From assembly GCF_014522305.1 (NCBI RefSeq), contig NZ_CP041982.1:625001-689000 (forward strand): 64,000 nucleotides of DNA, written 5' to 3'. The notes under the pieces were generated by a model, which saw nothing but the letters and a program-made list of their open reading frames with translations, did not search any database and was not told the origin of the DNA. Source of the stretch: Lactobacillus sp. PV034 (GTDB lineage Bacteria > Bacillota > Bacilli > Lactobacillales > Lactobacillaceae). Below are positions 40,499-49,894 of the stretch, in pieces; within the stretch, counting starts at the first letter, position 1, and each line of letters opens with the position of its first letter. A program made the translations under genes and the position numbers.

Positions 40499-41215
40499 TT
40501 ATTCTTTAGTAACCTTCTTACCAATATATACCATTGATAAAGTTACGAAAACATATGCCTGGATAGAGCCAATAAAGACAGAGAAGCCTTGCCAAACTAA
40601 AGTTAATGGAATAGAAGCAACAGTAGTAATCCATCCTGCACTCTTAGCAAACCTATCACCGATTAAAGTTAGTAAAACTTCACCTGCATAAATATTACCG
40701 TAAAGACGTAATGATAACGTCAAGAAATTAGTAAATTCTTCGATAAGATTGATGGGCAACATAAAGCTGACCGGTCTTGCATATGATCCCAAATAGCCTT
40801 TTAATCCATACTTTGCAACTCCATAGTTATATGATAAAAGCAATGTCATTAATGCCATTGTCATAGTAATCATAGGGTTGGCTGTTGGTGATTTAACAAG
40901 GATATGGTCGTTAATTGAAAATTCAAAGAACAAACCTAATTGGTTCATGAAAAAGATAAACATGAACAATGTAAATGCATAAAGTGATAAGTGCTTTTGT
41001 GCATCTTTATCTTCAACATTGTCTTTTACAATATTATTTGTAAAATCAATGAAATATTCGATAAAGTTCTGCTTTTTGCTAGGTTTTAAACTAGCCTTAT
41101 GGCCAAGCCAATAAAGTAGAATAAATGCACAAACCGCAACTAGGGTACCACCTAGACAGTTAGTTAGGTTAAAGTTCAATCCAAACAAATTAACAACGAC
41201 TGATTTCTCACCCAC
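40499..41215 (-). CDS. atpB: ATP synthase subunit a
   Basis: The 238 aa membrane protein has the essential arginine in LSLRLYGNIYAGEVLL (about 168) and the conserved C-terminal helix with GSIQAYVFVTLSMVYIG. Together with the c ring it forms the proton channel. It is the first gene of the operon; an atpI gene is not present in front of it. Confidence 0.96.
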   Translation of the reverse strand: MGEKSVVVNLFGLNFNLTNCLGGTLVAVCAFILLYWLGHKASLKPSKKQNFIEYFIDFTNNIVKDNVEDKDAQKHLSLYAFTLFMFIFFMNQLGLFFEFSINDHILVKSPTANPMITMTMALMTLLLSYNYGVAKYGLKGYLGSYARPVSFMLPINLIEEFTNFLTLSLRLYGNIYAGEVLLTLIGDRFAKSAGWITTVASIPLTLVWQGFSVFIGSIQAYVFVTLSMVYIGKKVTKE

Positions 41216-41274
41216 TTCGTAACCTCCCTTCTTGTGCTGAATACCTCAAACACAATACTGATTTTAACACCAAG

Positions 41275-41312
41275 CAAAATAATTAAAAACCTGTTTTTAA
41301 AATATTTTGCAT
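41275..41312 (-). terminator. Hairpin between upp and atpB
   Basis: GCAAAATA pairs with TATTTTGC and an inner TTAAAAAC with GTTTTTAA. It follows the upp stop on the minus strand and lies upstream of atpB, so it may end the upp transcript. The T run is interrupted, so efficiency is uncertain. Confidence 0.5.
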
Positions 41313-41323
41313 ACTTTAGTAAG

Positions 41324-41953
41324 TTACTTTGTACCAAAAAGACGGTCACCAGCGTCTCCTAAGCCAGGATAAATATATCCGTTATCCATAAGTTTTTCAT
41401 CTAGTGCAGCGGCATAAATATCTACATCAGGATTAGCATCTTGAATTGCTTTAACGCCTTCAGGAGCTGCTACTAAAACTGCGAGACGAATATTTCTAGC
41501 ACCACGTTTTTTCAATGCTTCAATTGCCATATTTGCTGATCCACCTGTAGCAAGCATTGGATCAACAATGATACATTCACGTTCTTCAATATCAGGTGGC
41601 ATCTTAAAGAAGTATTCATGGGGCTTTAAAGTTTCCTCATCACGGTACATTCCGATATGACCAACTTTAGCAGAAGGAATCATCTGTAACACTCCATCCA
41701 CCATTCCCAAACCAGCACGTAAAATAGGTACTATTGCTAATTTTTTACCTGCAAGTTCTTTTTGGGTAGTTTTACCAACTGGAGTTTCAATTTCAATATC
41801 CTTTAATGGTAAATCACGTGTCATCTCATAAACCATCAGTCCACCAATTTCACCAACAATTTGGCGAAATTCATTAGTACCTGTATCTTTCTTACGAATG
41901 ATAGTTAATTTATGTTGAATCAATGGATGATTTAAAACAGTAAATTTTCCCAT
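41324..41953 (-). CDS. upp: Uracil phosphoribosyltransferase
   Basis: The 209 aa PRTase begins [23 protein letters not shown], has the PRPP loop [13 protein letters not shown] (about 130) and the uracil-binding end [16 protein letters not shown]. It salvages uracil to UMP. The gene is set between upp-type terminators and upstream of the atp operon, a common order in Firmicutes. Confidence 0.97.
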   Translation of the reverse strand: MGKFTVLNHPLIQHKLTIIRKKDTGTNEFRQIVGEIGGLMVYEMTRDLPLKDIEIETPVGKTTQKELAGKKLAIVPILRAGLGMVDGVLQMIPSAKVGHIGMYRDEETLKPHEYFFKMPPDIEERECIIVDPMLATGGSANMAIEALKKRGARNIRLAVLVAAPEGVKAIQDANPDVDIYAAALDEKLMDNGYIYPGLGDAGDRLFGTK

Positions 41954-42022
41954 AGTTACCTCCTATTTTTAATCCATTTCACCTATATTTTAGCAGACTA
42001 TAAGGTTAAAGTTCGCACTAAA

Positions 42023-42060
42023 TAAAAAAACTAAGGTTATCAATTCAACCTTAGTTTTAT
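42023..42060 (-). terminator. Terminator after sua5
   Basis: AAAACTAAGGTT and AACCTTAGTTTT form a 12 bp stem with T at its 3' end, just after the sua5 stop. It ends the tdk-prfA-prmC-sua5 transcript. Confidence 0.85.
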
Positions 42061-42069
42061 CAAATAATA

Positions 42070-43071
42070 TTAATTATTTTTTTCAAAATGGTGACCTGCA
42101 GCTGACTTATTTAAACGATTCATGTAAGCTGCACTAATGTCACCTTGCTTAAATCCTTGGACGTAGATTTCTTTAATTTGAGCTTGATTGTCAAAAAAGC
42201 GCAGTGCGCCAAATAAATTATGGGCAGCCTCATCAATACTTGTACCCAAACTAAATTTATTCTTTGCTTCAATTTTATCTAAAACAGAATCTAAGGCGAC
42301 TACACCAATATCATCCCCATGAGGGATTGAATTAAAATCTTCTTCACGATCTACAATATAAACGGGAGCACTTGGAGCATAATGTCGATACTTCATTCCT
42401 GGTGCTTTAGGTACACCAGCGGTCACTGCCGTCCCCTTATTCATTAATACTTCTTCACCAAGAACTTCTCCTAGTTCTTCAGGTGTAATTTCACCCGGAC
42501 GCAAAACAATAGGTTTTGCTACTGACAAATCAATAATAGTTGATTCAAGTCCAATTGCTGTAGGTCCACTATCAATAATTCCAGCAATTTTTCCTTTCAA
42601 ATCATGATAGACATGTTCAGCCGTAGTGGGACTAGGCTTAGTAGAAGTATTAGCGGAGGGGCCAACAATAGGAGCGCCTAATTGACTAATTAATTCATGT
42701 GTTAATGCATCATTTGGACATCTAAAAGCAGCAGTTGGCAACCCACCAGTTACTGCAGTTGGCAAACTTCCTTCTTTTGCTGGCAAAATCATAGTTAACG
42801 GACCTGGCCAAAAATGATTAATTAATTTTTGGGCACGTTCTGGAATATTTTCAACATATTGCGCCATCATCTTTTCATCAGCTACAGTTACAATTAATGG
42901 ATTATCACTTGGCCGTCCTTTAGCAGCATACACACCTTTGACAGCTTTTTCATTAGTAGCTAAAGCCCCTAAGCCATAGACGGTTTCAGTAGGAAAGGCA
43001 ACAAGTTCACCTTGCTTTAATAATTTTACTGCTTCAGGAATATCATCTTTCTTGAAAATCTTAGTTTCCAA
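42070..43071 (-). CDS. ywlC: Threonylcarbamoyl-AMP synthase (Sua5 type)
   Basis: The 333 aa protein has the YrdC domain (LLKQGELVAFPTETVYGLGALA, then AAKGRPSDNPLIV) and the extra C-terminal Sua5 domain (about 210-330). It makes TC-AMP, the precursor of t6A37 in ANN-decoding tRNAs. It starts with a TTG directly after the prmC stop (GGAAGGTGG upstream). It forms one unit with prfA and prmC, the usual Firmicutes order. Confidence 0.94.
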   Translation of the reverse strand: METKIFKKDDIPEAVKLLKQGELVAFPTETVYGLGALATNEKAVKGVYAAKGRPSDNPLIVTVADEKMMAQYVENIPERAQKLINHFWPGPLTMILPAKEGSLPTAVTGGLPTAAFRCPNDALTHELISQLGAPIVGPSANTSTKPSPTTAEHVYHDLKGKIAGIIDSGPTAIGLESTIIDLSVAKPIVLRPGEITPEELGEVLGEEVLMNKGTAVTAGVPKAPGMKYRHYAPSAPVYIVDREEDFNSIPHGDDIGVVALDSVLDKIEAKNKFSLGTSIDEAAHNLFGALRFFDNQAQIKEIYVQGFKQGDISAAYMNRLNKSAAGHHFEKNN

Positions 43072-43914
43072 TTACTTTTGCCACCTTCCATGAACCATTC
43101 TTGGCTTTCCAGCTAGATCATTTCTAAATTCAATCTCAAAATCTGGCAATTCTTTTGCAAAAAGTTCTTCTAATTGTTCTTTTTCACTAAAACCAAACTC
43201 CATGAAGAATTGACCATAACTATTTAAGTGTTCACGAACTTGTTTGACGAATTTACGATAAAAATCTAAGCCGTCTGCTCCACCGTAAAGAGCCTCTTCT
43301 GGCTCATTCTTCTTTACATTTTCATCCATCAAATCTTTTTCAGAAAGTTTGATATAAGGTGGATTAGAAATGATTACATCAAATTTTTCTAGACCAATTA
43401 AGACATTTGCTTTTCTTGTAATAACATCAATATCATACTTTAAAAAGTTTTCTTCACTTTCTCGCAAAGCATTGTCAGTAATATCACTAGCATATAGTTG
43501 CAGATTATTAATATCTTTTTTGGCTAATTCTTGGGCTAAGGCTACCATAATAGCTCCAGAACCTGTTCCTAAGTCTAAAATCTTAGTCTGATCTTGGATG
43601 TTATCAAGTGCCCATTTGACTAGTTCTTCAGTTTCAAACCGAGGTATTAAAACTCCACGCTTAACTAAGATTTTATAGCCATAAAACCAGCTAAATCCAA
43701 GAATATATTGTGGAGATACCCCACGACGTAATTTTTTGATATCTTTGTTAGCTTGTTTTAGCTGCTCTTCATTTAACTCATCATTTAAATGTAACTGATA
43801 TTCAGAAGGAGTGTAGCCAAGGCGTTCGCCTAAAACAAAATCAAGATCTCCTTCACGAATATCTGGGTTATCTTTCAAGGTGGTTTCTTTTATAGCATTT
43901 AAAGTATTAGGCAT
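43072..43914 (-). CDS. prmC: Release factor glutamine methyltransferase
   Basis: The SAM methyltransferase of about 280 aa has motif [16 protein letters not shown] and the catalytic NPPY motif ([14 protein letters not shown]). It methylates the glutamine of the GGQ motif of release factors. I place the start at the ATG 43912-43914 (MPNTLN), overlapping the end of prfA by 8 bp; the longer frame upstream is shared with prfA. It follows its substrate gene, as expected. Confidence 0.94.
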   Translation of the reverse strand: MPNTLNAIKETTLKDNPDIREGDLDFVLGERLGYTPSEYQLHLNDELNEEQLKQANKDIKKLRRGVSPQYILGFSWFYGYKILVKRGVLIPRFETEELVKWALDNIQDQTKILDLGTGSGAIMVALAQELAKKDINNLQLYASDITDNALRESEENFLKYDIDVITRKANVLIGLEKFDVIISNPPYIKLSEKDLMDENVKKNEPEEALYGGADGLDFYRKFVKQVREHLNSYGQFFMEFGFSEKEQLEELFAKELPDFEIEFRNDLAGKPRMVHGRWQK

Positions 43915-44995
43915 TTTCTTCCGCCATCTTCTCCAATTCTTGAGTTTGATAATACAAAACAAGGGCATTAATTACTTCATCAAGTTCACCGTTCATTACT
44001 CGATCAAGCTTATTAATTGTTAAGCCAATACGGTGATCTGTAACTCTGTTTTGTGGATAGTTATAAGTTCTGATTCTTTCAGAACGGTCACCAGTACCTA
44101 CAGCACTTTTTCTTTCAGCATCATATTGATCACGATTTTGACTTTCGTAATAATCATAGACACGTGATTTCAAAATTTGCATAGCCTTTTCACGGTTTTG
44201 TTGTTGACTACGTTGATCTTGCATAGCCACTACAATACCTGTTGGCAAGTGAGTCATACGTACGGCACTGGAAGTTTTGTTAATGTGCTGACCACCGGCA
44301 CCAGATGAGCGATAAACATCTACCCTAATATCTTTAGGATCTAAATCGATATCCACTTGTTCATATTCAGGCATAACCGCTACTGTAGCAGTTGAAGTAT
44401 GAACTCTACCCTGAGATTCAGTTACTGGAATACGTTGCACACGGTGAGCACCATTTTCATATTTTAATTTGGAGTAAACCTTATCACCAGTAATCATAAT
44501 CGCAACATGTTTGTACCCGCCCACTTCAGTTGGTTCAGAATCAATAACTGAAACTTTCCAACCTTGAGTTTCGGCATACTTTTCATACATTCTAAGTAAG
44601 TCGCCAGCAAATAAGGAAGCTTCATCACCACCGGCTGCTCCACGAATTTCCATGATAATATCCTTATCATCATTAGGGTCTTTAGGAAGCATCAAAATCT
44701 TGATTTTTTCTTCAAGTTCCTCTACTTCTTTTTCTAATTCTGAATTTTCTTCCTTTGCCATTTCTACTAAATCAGCATCAGATTCATTTGAAATAATTTC
44801 TTTGTTGTCAGAAACTTCTTTTTGATCAGCTGTATATTTACGATATGCTTGTACAACTTCTCTCATATCAGCTTCTTCTTTTGAAATTTCCATATAACGT
44901 TTTGTATCATTAATTACTTCCGGATCAGCCATCATTTCTTGAAGTTCTTCATAATGGGCAACTAATCCTTCTAGACGTGCCATAACTTTATCCAT
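43907..44995 (-). CDS. prfA: Peptide chain release factor 1
   Basis: The 362 aa protein has the GGQ loop ([17 protein letters not shown]) and a PxT-type stop-recognition region upstream, marking RF1 rather than RF2. It reads UAA and UAG stops. Length is normal. It lies 29 bp after tdk and overlaps prmC. Confidence 0.97.
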   Translation of the reverse strand: MDKVMARLEGLVAHYEELQEMMADPEVINDTKRYMEISKEEADMREVVQAYRKYTADQKEVSDNKEIISNESDADLVEMAKEENSELEKEVEELEEKIKILMLPKDPNDDKDIIMEIRGAAGGDEASLFAGDLLRMYEKYAETQGWKVSVIDSEPTEVGGYKHVAIMITGDKVYSKLKYENGAHRVQRIPVTESQGRVHTSTATVAVMPEYEQVDIDLDPKDIRVDVYRSSGAGGQHINKTSSAVRMTHLPTGIVVAMQDQRSQQQNREKAMQILKSRVYDYYESQNRDQYDAERKSAVGTGDRSERIRTYNYPQNRVTDHRIGLTINKLDRVMNGELDEVINALVLYYQTQELEKMAEENA

Positions 44996-45023
44996 TAGTC
45001 TATAAATCCTTCCTTAAACAAAA

Positions 45024-45626
45024 TTAATCTCTTTTTTCTCCCGGATGAAAATAATGAAAACGACAAACTGGATAATAGCTTTCATCGCCACCAATTTGTA
45101 CTTGTTCTCCTTCATAAACAGGTTTTCCATTATTGATTCTCAAGTTCATGATTGCTTTATGTCCACAATAATGACAAATTGTTTTCATCTCTTCTATTTT
45201 ATCAGCAAAAGTCAATAAATTCTCACTGCCTTCAAATAAATGATTTTGAAAATCATTTTTTAAGCCAAAAGTCATTACTGGGATTTTGAGTTCATCCACA
45301 ATTCTAGTACATTCAAGGACATGATGCTTTTTCATAAATTGTGCTTCATCAATCAAGACACAGGCGATTCCTCCCTCACCTTTAGCAATATCTTCCTGAT
45401 TTAGCTTATTTACATAATCAAAAAGATTGAGATTATCTTTAATTGGTAATGCATTACGATGAAGTCCAATACGAGAGGCAACCACTCCTTTACCAGTACG
45501 ATCATCCAGTTCACTCGTCATTAATACAATCTGACGACCTTGGGCTTCATAGTTATGTGCTACTTTAAGTATTTCAATTGTTTTGCCTGAACTCATGGCT
45601 CCATATCGAAAAAATAATTGTGCCAT
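45024..45626 (-). CDS. tdk: Thymidine kinase
   Basis: The protein of about 200 aa has the type II thymidine kinase P-loop ([14 protein letters not shown]) and zinc-binding cysteines ([10 protein letters not shown] and [10 protein letters not shown]). It phosphorylates thymidine in the salvage route. I take the ATG at 45624-45626 (MAQLFF) with AGGGG 6 bp upstream; six codons further up there is an alternative start. It leads the tdk-prfA-prmC-sua5 unit. Confidence 0.94.
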   Translation of the reverse strand: MAQLFFRYGAMSSGKTIEILKVAHNYEAQGRQIVLMTSELDDRTGKGVVASRIGLHRNALPIKDNLNLFDYVNKLNQEDIAKGEGGIACVLIDEAQFMKKHHVLECTRIVDELKIPVMTFGLKNDFQNHLFEGSENLLTFADKIEEMKTICHYCGHKAIMNLRINNGKPVYEGEQVQIGGDESYYPVCRFHYFHPGEKRD

Positions 45627-45762
45627 CTTTAACCCCTTTTTCACTTTCTTCTGTCTAAATAGTATAGAGGAAATAAATATTGTTTAAAAGTACTTTGGAA
45701 ATATCGTTTAAATGTGTTTCCTATGATATAGTAAAAGCTAGTTAAAAAGTGAGGGATTTACA

Positions 45763-47115
45763 ATGAGTATTAAAACTGGAACTGCAAAATTAGCAGGCAA
45801 ATCTTCTTATTGGTTTTTACACAATATTTTAAAGGGTGGAACAAGTTTCCCAGGAAAATTAGCTATGCAAATTGATCCTGATATTTTACATACCCTAGCT
45901 AAAGATTATGAGGTAATTATTGTTACCGGAACTAACGGTAAAACTATGACAACAGCTTTAATTACCGAAGCTTTAAGAAAAAAGTACGGGGATATTCTAA
46001 CTAATCCCTCAGGTTCAAATATGCAACAAGGGATAGTTACGGCTTTCTTAGCGCATCATCCTCAACGCAATGGTAAAAAGATTGCCGTTCTTGAAGTTGA
46101 CGAAGCCAACGTTAAATATATTACTAAGCTACTTCATCCATCTGCCTTCGTATTAACTAATATTTTTCGTGATCAAATGGATCGCTATGGTGAAATTTAT
46201 ACTACTTATGACAAGATTGTTGAAGGAATTAAATTAGCTCCTGATGCAACCATCATTGCTAACGGAGATGCAAGTATTTTCTCGTCAGTTGACCTACCTA
46301 ACAAAAAAGTTTTTTATGGCTTCAAGTTACCTGACGATAAACCAGAAAATGATCTTACTGCTCCTGTTAATACAGATGGTGTTCTTTGTCCTAAGTGTAA
46401 TCATATTCTTCATTTTCATGAAAGAATTTATGCTAACTTAGGAGACTTCTTCTGTCCTAACTGTGGCTATCATCGTCCTGACTTAACCTATACTGTCAAT
46501 CAAATCATTAGCCAAACTCCTAACAGTCTTGAATTTAAAATGGGTGATAAAGATTACTCAATTGGTATCGGAGGAACTTACAATATCTACAATGCCTTAG
46601 CAGCTTACTCCGTTGCCCGTGAATTTGGTTTAACTGACGAAGAGGTAGCGCAATCATTTGCCGAAAATAAGCGCATTTTCGGCCGTCAAGAGCTAATCAA
46701 CTACCAAAATAAAGAAATAGATTTAATCCTAGTAAAAAATCCGGTTGGGCTTGATGAAGTTCTTCATATGCTTAACACAGAAAAAGATGATTATTCACTT
46801 GTTACTCTACTCAACGCTAACCATGCTGACGGTATTGATACATCCTGGATTTGGGATGCTGACTTTGAAGGTCTTAACAAGGACAAAATTAAAAAGGTAT
46901 TAGTTGGTGGTCAGCGCTGGCATGATATGGGCTTTCGTTTAGAAGTAGCAGGTTTTGATCCAGCTCTAATGACCACCGTCCCCAATGATGATGAAGTTAT
47001 CAAGATGCTAGGTTCTTTACCTACTAAAAAGGTTTATATTCTTTCTACTTACACGGCTATGTTATCTCTTCGTAAAGCAATGGCTGAAAAGAAAATCATT
47101 AAAGCAGGAATGTAA
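45763..47115 (+). CDS. murT: MurT, Mur-ligase subunit of lipid II amidation (no adjacent gatD)
   Basis: The 450 aa protein has the Mur ATPase motif VTGTNGKTMTTALI (about 57), a four-cysteine zinc ribbon insert (CPKCNHIL...FCPNCGYHR at about 205-240) and the DUF1727 C-terminal domain with the conserved Asp region (GIDTSWIWDADFEG). MurT with the glutaminase GatD converts D-Glu of lipid II to D-isoglutamine. In most Firmicutes gatD follows directly, but here a terminator and a convergent gene follow. The partner must be elsewhere, or this is a second MurT-like copy. Confidence 0.9.
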   Translation: MSIKTGTAKLAGKSSYWFLHNILKGGTSFPGKLAMQIDPDILHTLAKDYEVIIVTGTNGKTMTTALITEALRKKYGDILTNPSGSNMQQGIVTAFLAHHPQRNGKKIAVLEVDEANVKYITKLLHPSAFVLTNIFRDQMDRYGEIYTTYDKIVEGIKLAPDATIIANGDASIFSSVDLPNKKVFYGFKLPDDKPENDLTAPVNTDGVLCPKCNHILHFHERIYANLGDFFCPNCGYHRPDLTYTVNQIISQTPNSLEFKMGDKDYSIGIGGTYNIYNALAAYSVAREFGLTDEEVAQSFAENKRIFGRQELINYQNKEIDLILVKNPVGLDEVLHMLNTEKDDYSLVTLLNANHADGIDTSWIWDADFEGLNKDKIKKVLVGGQRWHDMGFRLEVAGFDPALMTTVPNDDEVIKMLGSLPTKKVYILSTYTAMLSLRKAMAEKKIIKAGM

Positions 47116-47120
47116 ATAAT

Positions 47121-47186
47121 AAAAAGGTTTTCAAACTGAACTGAGACCAAAAAATTGGACAGTTCAAAACGAAAACCTTTTTTATT
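47121..47186 (+). terminator. Bidirectional terminator between murT and the serine hydrolase
   Basis: AAAAAGGTTTTC pairs with GAAAACCTTTTT over an inner GAACTG/CAGTTC stem. It lies between convergent genes and can serve both. Confidence 0.85.
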
Positions 47187-48198
47187 TTATCTTATTTTCT
47201 TGTAAAAACATCTTTACGATATGCTCTCGCATCGACAAAAATGCTAAGTTATGGCCACTAGGATGAATTCTATTAGTTAGTACAATCAATCCCGTTCTAT
47301 TTAATCGATCAAGCAACATAAAAGTTCCCGTAAAGCCAGTATGATACAAAATGGGATGTCTATCTTCCGGGTCAAAGCACAAATCCCATCCCCATGTACG
47401 AGGATGTACACTCTTTGGTGTTTGAATATTATATAAGCTAGCCAAAGTATCTTGTTTTAAAGGCAATATATTTTTATCAACACCTAAATAAGCCTGAGAT
47501 AATTTTATTAGATCATGAATATTACTAAACAAGCCAGCCGACCCACACCTATCTCCTAAGACTCGTGCCTTTGGATCATGGACAACTCCCTGTAAAACTT
47601 TTCCATTTGTCAATAAAGCGGTAGGAACACAATCCTTTTTAGAAGGAGTAAAAGTTGTCCTCTTTAAATTGGTTGGACGTAAAATTTCATTTGTAATTAC
47701 TTTTTGAACTGGCTTATGATAAATTTTCTCCAGAATGAGACCAAGGATAATAAAATTAGTATCTGCATAACGCATTTTCGTTTCAAATTCATTTGTTACC
47801 GGTAAAGATACGAGTGCAGCGAGGAGTTCATCTTGATTAAGCTTGTCTCTATTTTCAATCCAGCCTCTAATTCCACTCGTATGAGTCAACAAATGAGAAA
47901 TTCTAACCCTATTATCTTTAAACTGAGGCATAAAATTACTAATTTCTTCGCTAAAATTTAATTTTCCTTCTTCATATAATTTAAGAAAAACATTAGTTGT
48001 ACCTAACACTTTAGTTAAGCTAGCTAAATCATACAAATCAAAAGGATTTAATTGCGTAACTGTTGGTAGTAAACTTTCAAAACCAACCGTAGAAGTAAAG
48101 ACTTGGTTTTCTTTTAAAAGAGCATAATTTACACCAGGTACAATGCGATTTTTTACCATGCTCTCGATTAAATGCTTAGTTTTAAAATATTCGATCAT
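47182..48198 (-). CDS. Serine hydrolase of the beta-lactamase/class C family
   Basis: The protein of about 338 aa has the SxxK motif (DLASLTKVLG, about 60), a YxN-type motif (MRYADTNFIILG, about 145) and the HTG triad-like motif (LYHTGFTGTFM, about 290). There is no signal peptide, so it acts in the cytoplasm or at its edge. Such proteins act as esterases or D-amino acid peptidases more often than as beta-lactamases. The start at the ATG 48196-48198 (MIEYFK) has GAGGAG upstream. Substrate unknown. Confidence 0.85.
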   Translation of the reverse strand: MIEYFKTKHLIESMVKNRIVPGVNYALLKENQVFTSTVGFESLLPTVTQLNPFDLYDLASLTKVLGTTNVFLKLYEEGKLNFSEEISNFMPQFKDNRVRISHLLTHTSGIRGWIENRDKLNQDELLAALVSLPVTNEFETKMRYADTNFIILGLILEKIYHKPVQKVITNEILRPTNLKRTTFTPSKKDCVPTALLTNGKVLQGVVHDPKARVLGDRCGSAGLFSNIHDLIKLSQAYLGVDKNILPLKQDTLASLYNIQTPKSVHPRTWGWDLCFDPEDRHPILYHTGFTGTFMLLDRLNRTGLIVLTNRIHPSGHNLAFLSMREHIVKMFLQENKIK

Positions 48199-48257
48199 TA
48201 TTTCTCCTCTATAGATATAATACTCTATCATATTTACAGAAAAAAGCACTTTAACAC

Positions 48258-48287
48258 TTGACAACATGGCCTCCATTCAATTATATT
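48258..48287 (+). promoter_or_regulatory. Promoter of the tRNA pair
   Basis: TTGACA (48258-48263) and TATATT (48282-48287) are spaced by 18 bp. The start would lie about 10 bp before the first tRNA. Confidence 0.8.
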
Positions 48288-48302
48288 TACATATGTTAAC
48301 TT

Positions 48303-48374
48303 TGCCCGTTGGTCAAATGGTTAAGACGCCACCCTCTCAAGGTGGAGTTACGAGTTCAATTCTCGTACGGGTGA
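48303..48374 (+). tRNA. tRNA-Glu (anticodon CTC)
   Basis: The full cloverleaf is visible: acceptor TGCCCGT/ACGGGTG, D arm GTC/GAC, anticodon stem CCACC/GGTGG around loop CTCTCAA (anticodon CTC), T arm ACGAG/CTCGT with loop TTCAATT, discriminator A. CCA is not encoded. The first pair is T-G, unusual for Glu, so the amino acid is assigned from the anticodon. Confidence 0.88.
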
Positions 48375-48380
48375 TATTAC

Positions 48381-48453
48381 TGAGATATAGCCAAATTGGT
48401 AAGGCACAGGTTTCTGGTTCCTGGATGTTCCGGTTCGAGCCCGGATATCTCAA
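48381..48453 (+). tRNA. tRNA-Gln (anticodon CTG)
   Basis: Acceptor TGAGATA/TATCTCA is perfect, D arm GCC/GGC, anticodon loop TTCTGGT with anticodon CTG, and the T-T mismatch at the base of the anticodon loop is a known feature of bacterial tRNA-Gln. The T arm TCCGG/CCGGA has loop TTCGAGC, and the discriminator is A. CCA is not encoded. Confidence 0.92.
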
Positions 48454-48464
48454 TTTTGTGAAAG

Positions 48465-48515
48465 TCCCTTAATTCCGAGTGAGAGTAAGCCTTGGGGTTA
48501 AGGGATTTTTGTTTT
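48465..48515 (+). terminator. Terminator of the tRNA pair
   Basis: TCCCTTAA (48465-48472) pairs with TTAAGGGA (48498-48505), followed by TTTTTGTTTTTT. Confidence 0.85.
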
Positions 48516-48548
48516 TTAAAATTATCTAGAATTTGTGAAAATCATACT

Positions 48549-48593
48549 AAAAGGAGAATAATTCAAATGGATTGAATTATTCCCCTTTTTTTC
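48549..48593 (-). terminator. Terminator after yagU (bidirectional)
   Basis: AGAATAATTC and GAATTATTCC form a stem closed by AAAAGG and CCTTTTTTT. It lies between the plus-strand tRNAs and the end of yagU on the minus strand. Confidence 0.8.
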
Positions 48594-48628
48594 ATTCTTC
48601 AGGTATATATTTAAAATATTTACCTCTT

Positions 48629-49174
48629 TTACCAGTACTTATTAGTTAAAGTTTTAACTTTCTGCTTAGCAATCATAAAGTATCCAACAGCAGCAATTGA
48701 CCAACCCCAGACCAAGTGACCTAAGAACTCTGATACATGTTCTGCAAACGGCATTTGCCAAGGCGCAGGAGTCGTCCCTAAAAGTGGCATTAAAATTATA
48801 TGCCAAATGATCCAAATTAAGAATCCATAAAAAGTTCCTTGCCATAAACCAGCCCAGGCTGTCTTCTTATATTGCACCATATAAATTAAAAGCCAAGCAA
48901 AAAATATTGAAAATGAAAAGTGCAAAATTAAAGCTACCCAGAATACTTTTTGATCTGTATTATAAATAACATAAGCATGGGTAAACTGATAACTTGCACC
49001 CATTTGTTGCAACATATGCTGTGGTGGATTAACTACATCACGTGCCAAAGTTCTTGGTGGTAGAATCTTTTCCCAACCAATTTTAACCATACCTGAGATC
49101 ATCCCAGCTATAATCCCTACCCAAACGCTTTTCCAGAAAATACGCCAGTTAGATACTTGCTTTGTATCTGCCAT
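48629..49174 (-). CDS. yagU: YagU family membrane protein (DUF1440)
   Basis: The 181 aa protein has four predicted membrane helices and the family features WVGIIAGMISGMVKIGWEKILPPR at the N-terminus and GTTPAPWQMPFAEHVSEFLGHLVWG near the end. YagU of E. coli is linked to acid resistance, but the activity is unknown. It stands alone on the minus strand, 90 bp after the unknown helical protein. Confidence 0.88.
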   Translation of the reverse strand: MADTKQVSNWRIFWKSVWVGIIAGMISGMVKIGWEKILPPRTLARDVVNPPQHMLQQMGASYQFTHAYVIYNTDQKVFWVALILHFSFSIFFAWLLIYMVQYKKTAWAGLWQGTFYGFLIWIIWHIILMPLLGTTPAPWQMPFAEHVSEFLGHLVWGWSIAAVGYFMIAKQKVKTLTNKYW

Positions 49175-49263
49175 TTTAGTAACTCCTTTTTATAAATTAT
49201 TGAGTTTATTATGTGCTTCTAAAATTTCATGTCAAGCATATTTTTTAGAATAACAAGGATGTT

Positions 49264-49704
49264 TTAGTTAAGCTCCAAATTTATCTGCTTAATAGAATCA
49301 ATATTCATTTGGTCAATTCTATTTGTCATTTCTTGCCATTGGTGAGTAAGAGAATGTCCTTTTTTTGCGCGAACTTCTTTAACATAGCTTATTAATTTTA
49401 TTAAATTATCATAATTTTGCAACAATTGATGAACTTGATTCTTTACCAGTTGAAAATCAGGTTTTATATCTTTAGCATTTTTACTTACCTCAATAATGGC
49501 CTTAACTTGCGGCTGACAAAAATCAATCAACGTTGCCCTAATCTCTTGCATTTTTTGAGCCTGCTCTTCTTTAAGAGTAAGTAAATCTTTCTGTGCATTT
49601 AAACTTACTAAATCAGCCATTGCTTCATTCTTAAAGAATAAATCTTTTGCAAAATTATAGATGGTACTTTCCATTTCTTGAAATTTTTCATTATTCTTAG
49701 CCAT
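49264..49704 (-). CDS. Unknown helical protein
   Basis: The 146 aa protein is predicted almost all helical, with a charged N-terminal half (MAKNNEKFQEMESTIYNFAKD) and coiled-coil potential at about 40-125. There is no signal peptide or membrane helix. I do not recognise a family. AGGGAG lies 9 bp upstream of the ATG, only about 14 bp from the left end of IS110 copy B, so the element has probably cut it off from its original promoter. Confidence 0.6.
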   Translation of the reverse strand: MAKNNEKFQEMESTIYNFAKDLFFKNEAMADLVSLNAQKDLLTLKEEQAQKMQEIRATLIDFCQPQVKAIIEVSKNAKDIKPDFQLVKNQVHQLLQNYDNLIKLISYVKEVRAKKGHSLTHQWQEMTNRIDQMNIDSIKQINLELN

Positions 49705-49894
49705 ATTTAAACTCCCTCTTTTTTCTACGTAAAGTCAAGCACAATACGATGTTTGACTATGTTTTTAGCTTGAATTTTAGTTTAAGTAGCTATTAATGTC
49801 GATATATTTTTGGAATTAAGCACGATAAATAAGCCCAAGTTTATATCTGATTTTTGGGCTTAGCGTTATAATGTAGTTGATCAATTAATTACGA

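Noticed and set aside
47182..48198. A true antibiotic-inactivating beta-lactamase
   Set aside because: There is no signal peptide, and the HTG-type motif is more typical of esterase or peptidase members.
48266..48472. A 68-codon frame over the two tRNA genes
   Set aside because: It lies wholly on the tRNA transcript; cloverleaf structures explain the sequence.
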